Positions 35,843 through 48,450 are shown, counted from the first letter of the stretch. The stretch is 64,000 nucleotides of DNA from Trileptium ribeirensis (GCA_030248225.1 JASANE010021330.1:1-64000); one strand, 5' to 3'. Notes: a model not told the origin generated them from the letters alone. A program made the numbers and translations.

Positions 35843-36017
35843 GAACAGCCTTTCGGGGGCTGTTCAGAACAGAGAAACTTCAACTGAATAGTAGTCGACC
35901 GCTACTATACAATTTTAGTAACGTTGTTAACATAACCGGTATTTAATAGTGTTACTCTATGGCTCAGGTTAAGGTATTTATTTAACCCTGCAATTTGGCC
36001 AGCCTTTCGGGGGCCAA
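35843..36017. repeat. Two hairpins sharing one loop sequence
   Basis: 35843-35865 folds as GAACAGCC / GGCTGTTC. 35995-36017 folds as TTGGCC / GGCCAA. Both share the central AGCCTTTCGGGGG. Different stems with the same loop suggest a structured element used twice, not a simple duplication. Function unknown. Confidence 0.6.
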
Positions 36018-36521
36018 GTTGTAGAAACTCAAAAGAGCTTTAGCAACATAATAGCTAACTTAAATCTTAACCTGCTATTACTCAAACCATACCCATGAAA
36101 TATTAGTCGTAATAACATAAATTTAAGAACTTAGAAACCTAGTTACTAGTTATTCATAAAACATAACCTAATCCCCAAAACTTTTAGAAATGGGATAGTC
36201 CAGGGAAACGAGTGGCCGTGTGGTTTTAAAAACGAGAGCCGAAATTCTGCAAGACTCGCCGGTGAAAATTGTGATCTAAAAATACGGGTACTAAAGAATA
36301 GTGTCTCGAGTAATCTGCGGATGCCTAAACAGTTGCGTACCTTAACATTTTATCTGTTTTGTAACCTAGTCATCTCGCCGGGATACTACTGGCCACATCT
36401 CGGACCACACAATCTTACGGTGACGAATCCCGGCCCATTTTTCATTCCGATAGCCGTCATAAGCAAAATACCCACCAACCGTACCCCCAACAAAGCCACC
36501 AAAATAACAGTAGGCTGTCGG

Positions 36522-37250
36522 CAAGGAGTAACTGGAATTGCGGTTCCGGCGAAAATCGTATTCCGCTTGCGGTTTCAGCAAAAGGCAAAAACCATACTGG
36601 AACCACAATTCCGGTTTAAAATTGTTTTTAATTTTCCACGTTTTTGGTTTATCTATGCCCCAAACATGTGTAATATATATACTATGATCAAATTCCAATA
36701 CAACCAAACAAAAGAAATGATTAACTTTTAATGTCGTTTGAAACGTAAGCAGGACACATAGCTTCAGTAGAAATTTTTTACTATAATTTTGCAGGAGTTT
36801 GTTAATAAAACAAAGGCACCTCGATGCTTGTATCAGCTATTTTATACATTCAGAAGTCTGCGAGCTATGTTAGAATTAAAGCGGTCCAACTGGTAACAGA
36901 CTATGGATTATGCAGAAGTACTTAGCTGTAAGGTTGGGTAACATAAATTGCGTGTCAAGCACCAGCCAATGCGCTTGTGAACTTTTTAAACCAGTCTACA
37001 TTGAAGTAAACTGACGTATCTTCAACGCAGCCAGAAACTGCGTTGTTGGCAAGGAATTGCATTTATTGAAACTGTGCGATAACTGGAACAGTTTGTCTGA
37101 TTTACAGCATGTGATCAGAAAGCTATCATCATTATCATCTAGCTGACAGGCACTTGTATCAGTACTGGCAACAGTATCTCTGACCACTGATCAGAAAATT
37201 ATGGTATACCTTCCTTTATTTTATTTTATAATCATATAAACCCATCATTT
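36522..37250 (-). mobile_element. hAT-like element, partial inverted relative of 58056-59178
   Basis: It starts CAAGGAGTAACTGGAATTGC, the diverged counterpart of the right end of 58056-59178 read in reverse. From there to about 37250 the two match in order (for example CTCTGACCACTGATCAGAAA at 37176 against its reverse complement at 58511). The second end is not clear. The overlapping open frames at 36321-36731 are within or beside it and are not treated as genes. Confidence 0.65.
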
Positions 37251-37269
37251 CAACTTCACATAATAGCAT

Positions 37270-38434
37270 GCGGAAATATGTATATATGTGTATTAAAGGG
37301 ATGCGATTGGCGAAACTGAATTTCTACTGGTCCTTGAATTGCACCTCTGAAAGTAGGTTGCTGTTGGTATGGCACTATTGCTTGTACTCACTGTTCGGGA
37401 AACACCTTTTTAGTTTTTTGCTGATGCTGTGGTACGGGTTGTGCTTTACAACTTGCTGTTTTTCGACTTGTGCAAGTTGATGTACCGGTTGCTCAGCTGG
37501 CTTTTGTTGTTGGTTAGTCTGCAATCGCATCGGACGGTCTAATTGCACCCATCCTGAAGCAACAGTCTCATAATTAATGCCACGTTTTTGTCAGGTTCAG
37601 AATCGGAAGAATCAGTTACTGGCCGTGATGAGTTCCAGCCATACGACGATGATGTTCATTTACTTTTTTATAGTTTCTGGTTCTGGATCTTTTGCTTTTG
37701 CACACTGTACCTGGTTTAGTTGAAACAATTTTTGGCTTTGCTGATTCTTCAACCGATTCTGGTGAGTTTGGTGGTGTTACCATTTAGCTACTGTACTTTG
37801 TACTTAAAATAGCTACGATGTTGGTGCTTGCGGTACCAGATGGGACACTCTATTGCTCTCGCTCAGCCAGCACCTCAGACTATATGGTCACAGTTAATGG
37901 TTGACCTTGCGGTTACTGTTTTGGGCCTATTTTATTTGTAACTGTTCTTAGTCAATAATTAATTTTGTTGTTCCACTGGCTCTACCAGTTGCTGCGCAGG
38001 CGCCTGAACCTATTTAATCAAATGCTGTTCATATTATTGTAATCGTTGCTGCATTAGTGGTTGCTGTAGTGCCTGCGAGTTTGATATTTGCGGTGGATGG
38101 GGGAGGATCGACATACATAAGCTGTTCCTGCTGCGTTGCTAATTGTGCCACGCCGTGAGCTTTTTTCTGTATAATTAGTTTCAGCTTCTGCCCCAGGTTG
38201 AGGCATATATGTATTTGGTACCTCGCTATTTGGCATATTTGAGTTTAAGTCTGAAGCTGATATTATACCTATGAATCGATTAGCTTCCCTCATAATTTTG
38301 TATTTTTTTCTAATTCATGTCTTTTTTCTTTGTCTCCTTCATTTGTGCGTCAAGCATTGACTGATGAGGCTTTGCGATATCGAGTCGCTTGCGTTCGGGT
38401 GGCACGGTTTGATCTCGTTGGCGCCATGATTCCT
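37270..38434 (-). pseudogene. Broken Gln-rich, gag-like reading frame
   Basis: On the minus strand from an ATG at 38428 it reads MAPTRSNRATRTQATRYRKA, then a Lys/Glu-rich stretch. After several stops and frame changes come Gln-rich pieces (AQLATQQEQLMYVDPPPS, and LQTNQQQKPAEQPVHQLAQV near 37500). Basic start, charged stretch and poly-Gln segments resemble a retrotransposon Gag or a Q-rich nuclear protein. No zinc knuckle or protease was found. The frame is clearly dead, and the assignment is a guess from composition. Confidence 0.3.
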
Positions 38435-38859
38435 ACCACATCCGCAAATCAGCGTCTTCGTTAAACCATAGCATGAAAACACTGACAGTTTCGACAACGA
38501 TTGTACACCGAGCGGCGTAAGATCGAAGCCGAAGATTATGCATATTCGGAGCCATAACTGCCAAAAACAAAACGGGTGTATGACGGACCGCCTTTTTTGG
38601 GATCAGGTACGTATGAACGTCGCATAGTTTATCTTTTGTATTTCATAGTCGCGTGGTCCTTGGTGCAAATCGGTCGTCATGTTTCTTTGACCTTTTCGTT
38701 TATTTGTTTGCAAATTGAGCAAAATTCGTTAATCGCTCAAATATTTAAAGTATATATTTAAAAAGTGCAAAATTAGTCATGAATAACAAACCGGCAAGCG
38801 TTGTGGGCAAGGGTATTTTGCACAAGCTCCACTATATTAAACCACGTGAGCAGGTTTTT

Positions 38860-40804
38860 GAGCTTAGCGAAGTGTTTCTGTTTTCATGAGAGCGGGAAAA
38901 ATCGGCACCGTCTGCCTGTCAGTCCGTCGAACTCCTCAATAACTACTGGGTCGATTTAATTTTTTCGTTTGAAAGGCTTAATATTCTTCAGGTGCATGCG
39001 ATAAGTTTTTTGTCAGAAAATTATTTTAGTTAGTTAGTAATTCATTAATCAGTTAAGCGTATTAGCTTATTTTCTCAAACAAAAATTGATTATTTTTCAA
39101 TAAATGGTTAGTGTAAAGCTACTATATTACTAGCTGTGCTGATTACGAATTTGGCGTTTATTACTATTTAAAGATGTTAAAAACATGGTAATTAGTTAAT
39201 TTAATTCAGTGATGGAGAAACGCTAGCTTTGGAATCGAAGAATTCTCAATATACCGCACTATGGTGACAAAGATTGTCGAACGTTTATTTTTCTCTTTAA
39301 ACAGGACTTTGTTATCTTAACGTAAACCGATATGGACGTAGGAGGGCTCATATGAAAACTACAATACGATGTGCCTTTTGGAGGTTTTATTCCGATTCGA
39401 CACACCCAGGTCCCACCACAGGTTGTCAAAGAGGGTATCCAGGGGTACATGGCTGAAACGGGACATTTTTTTGGTCAGTTTTGCTCATAATCGGCAACCC
39501 TTGACCGATTTGAATCATTTTGATATCAAAATATGTGCCCTAGGAAGATTTATTTATGGACATGTAAATTGTTTTGATCGGGTTCATATGGGGCATGGAG
39601 GACTTTAGCAAATGGTAAAATTTCCAAAATTTTGGATAAAATTTGTCGAGGTGTAGCTATGTAACCACTTAAGCGATTAGAACGAAATTTGGTGTGTGGA
39701 TAGCGCTACTGCTGGTTGTTTGATGTAGGACCCTTGGGTCAATTAGTATTTGAGGCCAAATTTGGGCCCGACGCCGTAGTCATCTGTGACATTACCACTT
39801 CTAACGGTATATCAATAGATTTATGGCTTAAAATAGGTTCTTATTTTCGTTGGTGCTGATTTCAAATCTTCACTGCATTTAAACGTATATCTTCGTGTAG
39901 CGGTAGTTACATCAATAAGCGAGACATGGCGATTGGTGCTAAAGGGACGATTGTCATATGGTCTGTAGCAAATTCTGTATATATATGTTTTCTGTGTTAC
40001 TATGCTTTTGTTAAGATTCTTATATATACATAGATTACATACAAATGTTGTTCACGATTCGTAAGCAGTTCTGAGGTAGAGTTAACTTTCGTAGGGTGCA
40101 TAGTAGATATCTGACTATCAGTTTTGTTATATCTATGCCTTATTGAACAGCAGATTAATAAATATTTTTTGGTGAGTTACATCTTTGTTTCGTAACGGGA
40201 ATGTATTTTTAGTGAGTTGTTTCACTGTATGTTAACGTTACAGCTTCTCATTTCTCCGAATTCATACACTTGGCACGACGCCAAGATTCTAGTTAGCTAA
40301 TTACTAATTAGCTAATTTTTTGAAAAATTTCAAAGAGCTCATAAATAGAATAAAATTGCACACTGGTGTTTTCGATGTCGATATATAATCATAAAAATGA
40401 CATTTCTGAAGTTCTAAAACTTGGCCGTATGTGATAATTAGTTAAATAATTATATGATTAGCTAATTAGTTAATTTTATACAAAAATAATTATATAATTA
40501 GCTAATTAGTTAATTTTATACAACTTTTAAAATCACCCCAAAATAGCTGATTTTTTGCGCTCGTGGTTTTTGATGTCGCTGATCATGAATATGTGTCTTT
40601 TAAACTTGAAAATTTTTATCGTGTATGCGTAGATATGTTGCTTTATCACGTATACTTTTTGTACGGTGGATGTGATATCAAATGTCTAAAATGTGATACT
40701 TATTATAATTTGATAATAGGTAATATAATAAAATATGTAATTGATATATATGTATACATAAGAATGACATAAAATTGTTTGCCTATTGCTCGGCTCACTT
40801 TTTG
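38860..40804 (+). mobile_element. GAGCGAAGC-end element, copy 3, interrupted
   Basis: The left part (38860 to about 39205) and the right part (about 40285-40804) line up with the left and right parts of copy 1. They share GTCCGTCGAACTCCTCAATA near the start and CGGCTCACTTTTTG at the end. About 1.08 kb of unrelated DNA separates them. No TAATT duplication is visible, so this is an older copy. Confidence 0.75.
39205..40285. other. Insertion of about 1.08 kb inside copy 3
   Basis: This is a non-coding insert relative to copy 1. The ends are not clearly inverted or direct repeats, so the type is unknown. Confidence 0.5.
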
Positions 40805-41950
40805 CAAATGAAATCGGAGTGAGTGAGTGACAGGATCGAAGAGAAGAATTCTTACTAGCCAGGAGTGTGAAATTTGGCAGTGTCTGCTAGTGGATTTTTT
40901 CGTGTGACGCGCATAACTAAACTTCTGATAGGCAGATTTGGTCGTGCGATACCTCATTCGAAAGCTTGAAATCTCTATTTGTGCCCTTCAGTCAGACGCA
41001 AAAACCGACTCCCTCAACACTTTTCCACTCAAAAGGGGGCCCGAAAGGGCCCTTTTAACGTCCCTAGGGATCCCACCAAAATACGTAATGAGTGATATCT
41101 GGACAATCACCGGCGTGATCTGACGAAATTTGGGCGATTGTCCTCACCTATGGCGCAGGGTAGGGTTAAGATGGGTTGTAAATAGGCCCTTGGGACACCG
41201 AAAACACCAAATTGGCCATATCTCCTTAACGACTAGATCGATTCAACCGCGCTTGAACTCATTGCGTTCAGAGAACAAAGCTATATATTGCTATATGAGT
41301 GATCTACTATTTGAGTTTTGTTTTGGGTCTTCGACTTTAACGAAATGTATTTTTCTAACTTTTATATACACTCAGAATTCATCTTTTTAGCCACGAGACA
41401 AGTCCCTAGTTTATTACGTTCACTTACTAGTTTTAATTTAGTTGTGCGAACAGGGTGAAATTTAATGGGTGTATAAGGTTTCTGTGCGGGATTGTCAAAT
41501 GTTGTGAAAGTAATTGTATTTGCGTAGTATGCGTCTAATACGGTAGGCACTAGACGCCGGCAACGCGAAAAAAAACGAAGCTTAAGACTTGAAAGTTTAA
41601 TTTTTGTTAAAATTTGTAATATATTTCTGAAATTACCTTTTTACCCATTTTTTATTAGAAAATAAAGGGTCCTATATATATATTATTTTAATATGTACCA
41701 ATGTCGACTGTTGGAACTTATTACACTTGTGCAGATTTTGCATCGTTGGAGTATTATTGGCTTATATAATATTTGGAGGCAACTCGTGAGGTCAATTCGA
41801 CAAATACAAGTAGCATAAATAATTTACATAATCTATTAATAGTCGTTCTGTTTGTCCTTTGTGCCCGACTCAATAGACGCCGTGCTGTGATTAACTATGT
41901 TTTCTTAAAATTCTAGTATTTGATATCTAAACAAACTTGCCCTTTTTCAG
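40805..41950. other. Non-coding stretch with one strong hairpin
   Basis: At 41031-41056 AAAAGGGGGCCC GAAA GGGCCCTTTT forms a GAAA-capped stem. Around 41090-41300 the text resembles other dispersed repeats in the window. No gene was recognised. Confidence 0.45.
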
Positions 41951-42027
41951 GATTAGTGTCATCTTTAGCGGTATCGAAAGACTACAGAGGTTTACCATGC
42001 GTCAGAAATAGTGATTATTCGAGCTGA
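41951..42027 (+). CDS. Candidate last exon upstream of the egl-like gene
   Basis: The acceptor TTGCCCTTTTTCAG is followed by an open segment entered with one carried base, reading LVSSLAVSKDYRGLPCVRNS then DYSS and TGA. It is short, so chance is possible. Its position about 425 bases before the egl start would suit the 3' end of a neighbouring plus-strand gene. Confidence 0.2.
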
Positions 42028-42451
42028 CGCTTATTTCCAAATTTTTACTATTCAAAAAGAGCAGCAAAGGCTATTACCCAATAAGCAACAGTTAGTTTAA
42101 AAGCACTGTTATATATTGCCTACAAGATACATGTTTTCGAAATTTCCACCTTGTGGTACGATAGAACTGTCTTTATTAAATCCTATGTGCTACTTTGCAA
42201 ATAACAATCCCGAATTTGTTTTATTGCTGCAACTTTTCTTTTTGAGTTTCATGTTGTGCCGCTTAGATTACAACTGCTTAGAATTTGTTTATAGTATAAG
42301 GTAATCTTACAAGAAACTTTTTAGGTTAAAATTTAGCTGTTGCGTCGCGATCAGACGCTGGTTTTAACCTTGTGTAACATAAATAAGTTTATAAACACAA
42401 CAATTGTAATTAGATAGCTCGTGACCTCATTCGAAACGCAATAGTGCAACG

Positions 42452-42503
42452 ATGTCCGACTCTGCAAGCAAAGGCAACACTTCAAATCCGCAAAGCGGTT
42501 CAG
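42452..42503 (+). CDS. egl: Egalitarian-like protein, exon 1 (start codon)
   Basis: ATG at 42452 opens 17 codons, MSDSASKGNTSNPQSGS, followed by the donor GTAAGC. The split Gly codon is completed by exon 2. It is a hydrophilic Ser/Asn-rich leader with no signal peptide. The ATG is chosen because it is the only one giving a phase-1 exit compatible with exon 2, and an open reading frame does not extend usefully upstream. Exon 1 is less certain than exons 2-7 because it carries no conserved motif. In flies Egalitarian is the RNA-binding adaptor that links localised mRNAs to BicD and dynein. Confidence 0.6.
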
Positions 42504-43249
42504 GTAAGCTGTAGCAATTACGTTGAAATTATATTGTATATGGAGTGTATTGATGTGCTGAACAAGAATATTCAAATTTTAAATTACATTCTTTATTTTT
42601 GGTGATAGTTTGGCTCCGTGGCTTGTATGATCTTTTTTATAGGACAATATTGTTCTTTGATTCTACATGACATTCAAGAGTAGTTTGTCGACGAACGGAG
42701 CACGTACATTTGACTCAAATGCTGAATACAGTGTATCGGTATTATTATGCCATACGGTAGTTTTACACGTCATAGCTGGACGGTGTGACAAAAATCACAC
42801 ATTATGGGCGATGTTGACTCATTTCCTACTACATATTGAAGTTCATGTTATTGCTGATACTATGTTATACTACAAAGAAAGTCGAGGATTTTAGAGAAAT
42901 TCACTTTGCACCAGTTGATCCGAAGTTTAGACTTTAAAACAAGTTAGCAATGCGACTTGCGAAATGTTATTCCTTTGTAATCGTTGATTTACCAGTCATG
43001 ATGTACAATTTTTTCTGATATACATTATAGATAGCAGGCAAGAAACATAATTTCAAGAAAATTACTGGTAATAACTCTCTATCCCCACACCGTGGTAGAC
43101 CATTCTGAATTTCACCGTCAGCGAATGGTTTTGCAATTTTGGTAAAAATTTCGTTAATGTTGCAAATATTTTACATAAGTCATGATGACCAATTTGTCTC
43201 CTGCAACCGTGCAAAAAGAAGATTGAGCTCAGCGATTTGTCTTGTCAGG

Positions 43250-44210
43250 GCGTAGTGTAACGTAACGGAGATTGTGTCTTCAACGGGAGAGAGTTTTTCA
43301 ATTCTGTCAGTGTGTGTGATCGTCCATAACTCAGGGCCTACTTCACTGATTTTCAAAATCTTGAGCTCATTCTAACCGGCATAGACGATTTACTGAGCGT
43401 TTTTGATTCCGGGGTAAGAGGTCAAAATGAGGGGTTTTTACCCCATTTTAGTACCCTTCACAGACTTCTCGGAAGCAATGGGTTTAGGTATGGTACCTTT
43501 GTGGTTCCTCTACTCAAACTTCAAAAATTTGTTCTGACGTCCTTGGCTTCACAGACTTCTCGGAACCAATGGGTTTAGGTATGGTACCTTTGTGGTTCCT
43601 CTACTCAAACTTCAAAAATTTGTTCTGACGTCCTTGGCGGTTCAAAAGTTTTACTTGACGGTTTTCGGGCATGGGACACTCATTGCCGGTGGTGGTTCTG
43701 CTCTGCGACCCATGGTTAGATGGGTTCGGGGGTATTGCGGCCTCATGGTTCGGGGTCAGAGGTCAAAATGACGAATTTTTACACAATGTTAGTACATTTC
43801 ACGGAAGCAAGGTTATTTTTATCTTAACATTCGAATTATTTCTCTGGTTAGTTTTATTTCATAGTGACATAAAAAATGCCGATGCATCTTCTTTTCGCTT
43901 AAGGCTCCGGTTCTGGAGTTATGGGTTTAGGGCATGGCACCGTCGTAATTCTTCGACCCAAAATTCGAAAATTTGTTGTGACATCCTGAGCAGCTGAAGT
44001 TTCTTTTGGGAGTATTCTGACATGAGAAACTCATTACCGTTGTTGGTTTAGCTCTGCGACCCATGGTTCTATGTGTACGGGGTATGGCTATCCCATGGTT
44101 CCTCGACCCAAAATTCCTAATTTATATGACGTCCTGTGAGGCACATAACTTGCACTTGGAAATGTTGGCATGGGAAACTTAATGACGGTGTTAGTTTTGT
44201 GCTAATTTGT
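43250..44210 (+). repeat. Dispersed repeat in egl intron 1, with a 91-bp tandem duplication
   Basis: The text from 43250 on (GTAACGGAGATTGTGT, CCATAACTC.GG, CTTGAGCTCATTC.AACCGG, TTTTACCCCATTTTAGTACCC) is repeated in order at 63590-64000. Within it 43457-43547 is duplicated at 43548-43638 with one or two differences. The open frame at 43671-43997 lies inside this repeat and is not called. Confidence 0.7.
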
Positions 44211-45212
44211 GCGGTATCGTATTGTATCCACATATAGTATATAGACCTATGCTATCGAGATCTGACCGGCTGCGCACGCAAAAGGCGTAGGTGTACCTAT
44301 GCTTCACAACGCTCTGCAATATCGATGGAATTTCTAGTAGCTACTATTTTTTAATTGTGTGCTAGCCAAACAACACCAGCTCTTTGGCTATGGTTTTGCT
44401 TGACACATGCAGAGAGTGCAGTGTATGTTAAAATTGGAGTTGTTCAACTTGATATTAATAGCAGTAGAATTGAACTTGTTCAACCTGATATTAATAGCTG
44501 TAGGATATGCACTATTTAATAGTTAGTATCAAGAGTCAATCACAGTAAATTCTGTTGAATGGAGAGTGTGATGCTCTTCAGCTTTGTCTTGCTAACACTC
44601 GCGGTTTGTGGCGGTTGTTTTCGTCTTTACGCCCAACCCCCTCCCCCCCCCGCCTCCGTTTATCATACACTTGGTGAGTCGTACGAATGAATGATCCCAC
44701 CAGGTTGTTGGACACCCGCCAAGTTTTAGAGTACACATCAGGTTCTTGGATTCACTTTATCTATAATGACGCCTTTTTCTGGTACCGCCAAATCAATAGT
44801 CTCACCATGTTCTTAGACCATCAAATCCGTCGTTTCCATATTCTAGACCACCAATTTCAGATACCCCAGGTTCTTGGGAAGGGGTTGTTGACAAAAATTT
44901 CGAAAATTCAATATTTATGTCCAACATTGCTACTGACTTAAAGTCGAGATATCAGATATTTGTTTAGAGAAAACTTTAGCCTCACATAAATAATTTTTGA
45001 TTTTTAGTTAATGTAGTGGAAAATTGTATATTTTTTAGCTCATCGGAGAAAATTCACTAATTTTAGTTGAGCTGGAAAGCACCTGTGTGTCAACTCATGA
45101 AGGTAAAAATTTGTATACCTCGGGATTGAAGTGGTAGAAATGGCTAAGTCGCTCTCCGTTTCTATTTGGAAAAGCCAGACATATATACTTTTATATAATT
45201 GGATAATTGCAG

Positions 45213-45406
45213 GTAGTGAAAGTAGTACTCCACGTCAAGGTGCATTGGCGGGTTCAAAGTTGGAAGAAGCGAAAAATCATGCTCTTTTATTTTTTATGGA
45301 TCATTTGATGTCGAAGACAGGGTCACGAACAATTCACGATTTGTCATGCCAATTTGGCGCCAGAAATTTCACACCAGAGATGCGGGAAGCTGTGGGAATG
45401 ACACAG
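45213..45406 (+). CDS. egl: Egalitarian-like protein, exon 2
   Basis: The acceptor ATTGCAG precedes this exon and the donor GTGAGA follows it. Residues 18-82. The diagnostic stretch is KNHALLFFMDHLMSKTGSRT, IHDLSCQFGARNFTPEMREA, VGMTQ. The FFxxHL..xGxRTIHDLSxxFGxxxFTxEMR pattern is what I know from the N-terminal region of Drosophila Egalitarian. It forms most of the first of three repeated units (residues 39-105). The exon ends in phase 0 after Gln. Confidence 0.85.
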
Positions 45407-45485
45407 GTGAGAACGGCTTTATATTTCGACAAGAAATTGTCTGATTCAATTGTTATTCTAGTAACTTGCAAGTGAGTGTGAAACA

Positions 45486-46860
45486 GAGCGAGCCGGGTTT
45501 CATTTTTAAGTTAACGTTTTGTTTAATCACCTGCAACAGGCTGTGTTTGATGTATATCTCACCCTAAAACCTCTTAAATCCTGTATCCATTGAAAATTTT
45601 AAAACCTCGTCCACCCTAAACCCATCGAAAACAACTGACAACGCATAAAGTATTCGGGCTGGACCGCATATAACCAAACCATCGTATTCACCCTACCCAT
45701 AAACCTATTTAGACTATTCATGATGAACGTATTGTTACCCCTCGATGATTACACAACTAAACAGTTGAAGGCAGACTGTATTTTGAAAATCGGACTGGTT
45801 GGTCTTAAACCTATTGAAAAGGCATGAAATATGCTTGCTGGGCACTAGATAATTAAGTCATTGTATTCAGCATATCGAAAGACCCCTACATAATAGATAT
45901 TTATTTCCATGTACCAAATAACTGAAGCCATATTATTTTCAGGAAATTGGGTTCATTGACCCTAAACCCATTAAAAATATTTGAAAAGGCATAAGATACT
46001 CGTAATGAATCCTCGTATTTTGGATACCGGAAAACCTATATAGACTATTCTTGATGACCTGTACTTACTATATAACCGAATACCAGAAGACAGAGTTTAT
46101 TCTGGGAATCGGGTTAATTAATCCTAAACCCATTTTAAACCTATGAAAAGTCTTGAAATATGCACACTGGGCTCAGCCTAACCAAATCATTGTGTTCAGC
46201 CGTAAGAAACACCTATATAAACTATTCTTGATGCCCTGCACGTAATACATAATCAAACAAATGAAAGCACCCTACATTTTGGAAATCGAGTTCGTCGACC
46301 GTAAAACCATTGAAACACATGAAAAGGAGGAATATAGTCAAGTTGGACTCTAGATAGTAAAATCATCGTATCCAGCGTGCTTCATTATCTAATAGGCACT
46401 TATTGTAAGGTAAAAATCAGAAATAACACGACGACATCGGAAAACCCGCGATTTCTGGCAAAGGGTTGGTGAACCATATTAGACCCACAGCGATGCAGGA
46501 AGTGATTCCACAAAAAATCGCAGTCTATAAAATTTTAGATCTTGATGAGTTATTCTCAGTTTGTCGATGTGAAACCTGTGTCGCGAGATATGGGCTGCGA
46601 AAGACTGGTACCCGTATTGCCAGATTTGGCAAAGACGCCTTAAAAACCTGTTTTTGCCACTTTGAACCCGAGGATGGGGTCGGAGCTGTTCGCCAACTAA
46701 AGGTCACATCATCGTTACTTTTGCTATCGAATAAAAATTTTACCGAAATCCAACTATCTGAACATGACTTATGAATGACAGAAACAGACAAAGAAGAAAT
46801 TTTCAAGATTTTGCCCCTAATGACCTTGGTGGCAACCAACTCTGTTCGCTTCGCTCGCTC
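45486..46860 (+). mobile_element. Element with ~175-bp internal repeats, copy in egl intron 2
   Basis: The left end GAGCGAGCCGGGTTTCATTT and right end TTCGCTTCGCTCGCTC are inverted-type GAGCGAGC ends. Between 45545 and 46390 about five diverged units of roughly 150-180 bases recur. Each has a CCTAAACCCATTGAAAA block, a TCATCGTATTCA-like block and a CTATTCTTGATG block. The right third (46470-46860) matches 53538-53800 in reverse. The open frames on both strands at 46466-46972 lie within it and are discounted. Confidence 0.75.
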
Positions 46861-47449
46861 CTTTTCAAACATATACCCCATAGCATGGCATCTATATAAT
46901 ATTTATTTCATTATCAATACCGCATCGAAAATTCACATTTTTAATTTAGTGGTTACATGTAGTTCTGTATAATAACGCAAAAGCACAAAGTCATATTTTA
47001 TGTGCAAGTTCTGACTTAATAACCGTCATAATAGCAATTCGGCATCGTAGTAGGGCATCCATCCCTTTTTTGAGAGTCTTGTGCTGGCAGTTTGCGTGAT
47101 CGTAAAAGTGTGGTATATTTGCATTATTTTGGCTTTTCGGAGGTAAGTCGCGAACCCTTGGTCTGACGATGCTTTCCGAGAAGACGCTATATAATATATA
47201 GTGCTGTAGCTCTCAAGAAAGTTTTTGGACCTAGTTACTCACTGAGTATGCTGACTGTGATTTTGGTATCAATCGACAGGGCTCGTGGAGAGGAGTCGAA
47301 TGGTGCCTATTACACAGGATCGGTCACCGGAAAACCGTAGATTTCAGAAATTAGTCATTACATTTAGCTTTTTTCTCGTTTATTTTCATCAAGCACCATC
47401 TTGTCAACGATATTGTCTGATTAGTCGGTAATGGAACTACATTTGTGAG

Positions 47450-47874
47450 CGGAGCGGAGCTTGGGCTGTGGCATTACGAATGTACTCAATTTTATGTTCT
47501 TGTAACTACATTGCATAGGACTTTATCATTGGTAAAATATTATATTTGAATTCTTCGACCCAAAAAACCTATAATGGTTTGATCGAAACGATTCTATTTC
47601 AATAAATAACACAAATATTGCAAAATTCTCTATTTTAGCTGCATAAAATTAACTAATTAGCTAATTACTAATTAACCACTCAAAATTTTTTAATCCCAAA
47701 ATATCAGGTGCACACTCTGACATGATAGGCTTTCAAACAAAAAAAAGTTTTTTTTAAATCCGTTCAGTGGTTCTTGAGATCCGTCGGACCGAACGAACGA
47801 ACGGACGGACATCGACCTTTTTACCCCCAGACAGAAAATAAAAACGCTTCGCTCGGTTTCGCCGAGCTCCGCTC
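47450..47874 (-). mobile_element. GAGCGAAGC-end element, copy 4, short
   Basis: On the minus strand it starts GAGCGGAGCTCGGCGAAACC and shares GTCCGTCCG, AAGAACCACTGAACGGATT, TTTGTTTGAAAG and the TTAGCTAATTAGTTAATTTT run with copies 1-3. The far end reads GTGAGCGGAGC. Flanks AACTA (47445-47449) and AATGA (47875-47879) are each one change from AATTA, so a decayed target duplication is plausible. Confidence 0.65.
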
Positions 47875-48173
47875 AATGATGGTAAATCTGGTACCAGTCA
47901 ACGTTTCCTGAGCCATTGTTGGTCCGGAACTTCGCCGTTTTATGGTATTTCAATGCTGAGCATCGTAATGGTTAAAGTAGTCAAATTTGGCCCACTTTCG
48001 GCAGAGAAGTCTGGACTTAGCCTTTTTTAAAGTGTACAAATTTTACTCTGTTTTGATCATATTTTTAGCTTGAGCCATAAATTTTGCCAACAAAACAAAT
48101 TATTTTTTTAGCTGCATGGGTACAATGGATGAAATAAAAAAATAATTGTTATTTTAGCCCTATTTCCAGTATT

Positions 48174-48450
48174 TAGCTACCTTTCTGTACTCCTAATGTT
48201 GGGCTAATCGTGCTTCTGGATTTTTCATATCTGGGTCATCCAAAGTGCGATTTAGGTCTGTTAAAAGCTTGATCAAATTGGGCACACATGTGACTTTGTG
48301 AAAACTATTCCATTACGTAGCCACCTTTCTGTACCCCTAAAATTGTGCTAATCGTGTTTATGTGGGCCCAAAAATTCGATTTTTCGTTTGTGGCTCACCC
48401 AAAGTGCGACTGATTTGGGCACCCTGTTTATTTTATGAAAATCAGCTTGT
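48174..48450 (+). repeat. Two-copy tandem repeat, ~143-bp unit
   Basis: A unit beginning GTAGCCACCTTTCTGTACCC at 48317 follows a diverged copy beginning TAGCTACCTTTCTGTACTCC at 48174. Shared inner blocks are TGCTAATCGTG, CCAAAGTGCGA and TTGGGCAC. Confidence 0.7.

Noticed and set aside
36321..36731. 136-codon plus frame and overlapping 113-codon minus frame
   Set aside because: Both frames are open over hAT-derived sequence; neither shows a domain, and the matching region at 59178-58980 is interrupted.
46466..46972. Plus and minus open frames of 102-118 codons
   Set aside because: They fall in the conserved end of a mobile family; the inverted copy at 53538-53800 does not keep the frames open.
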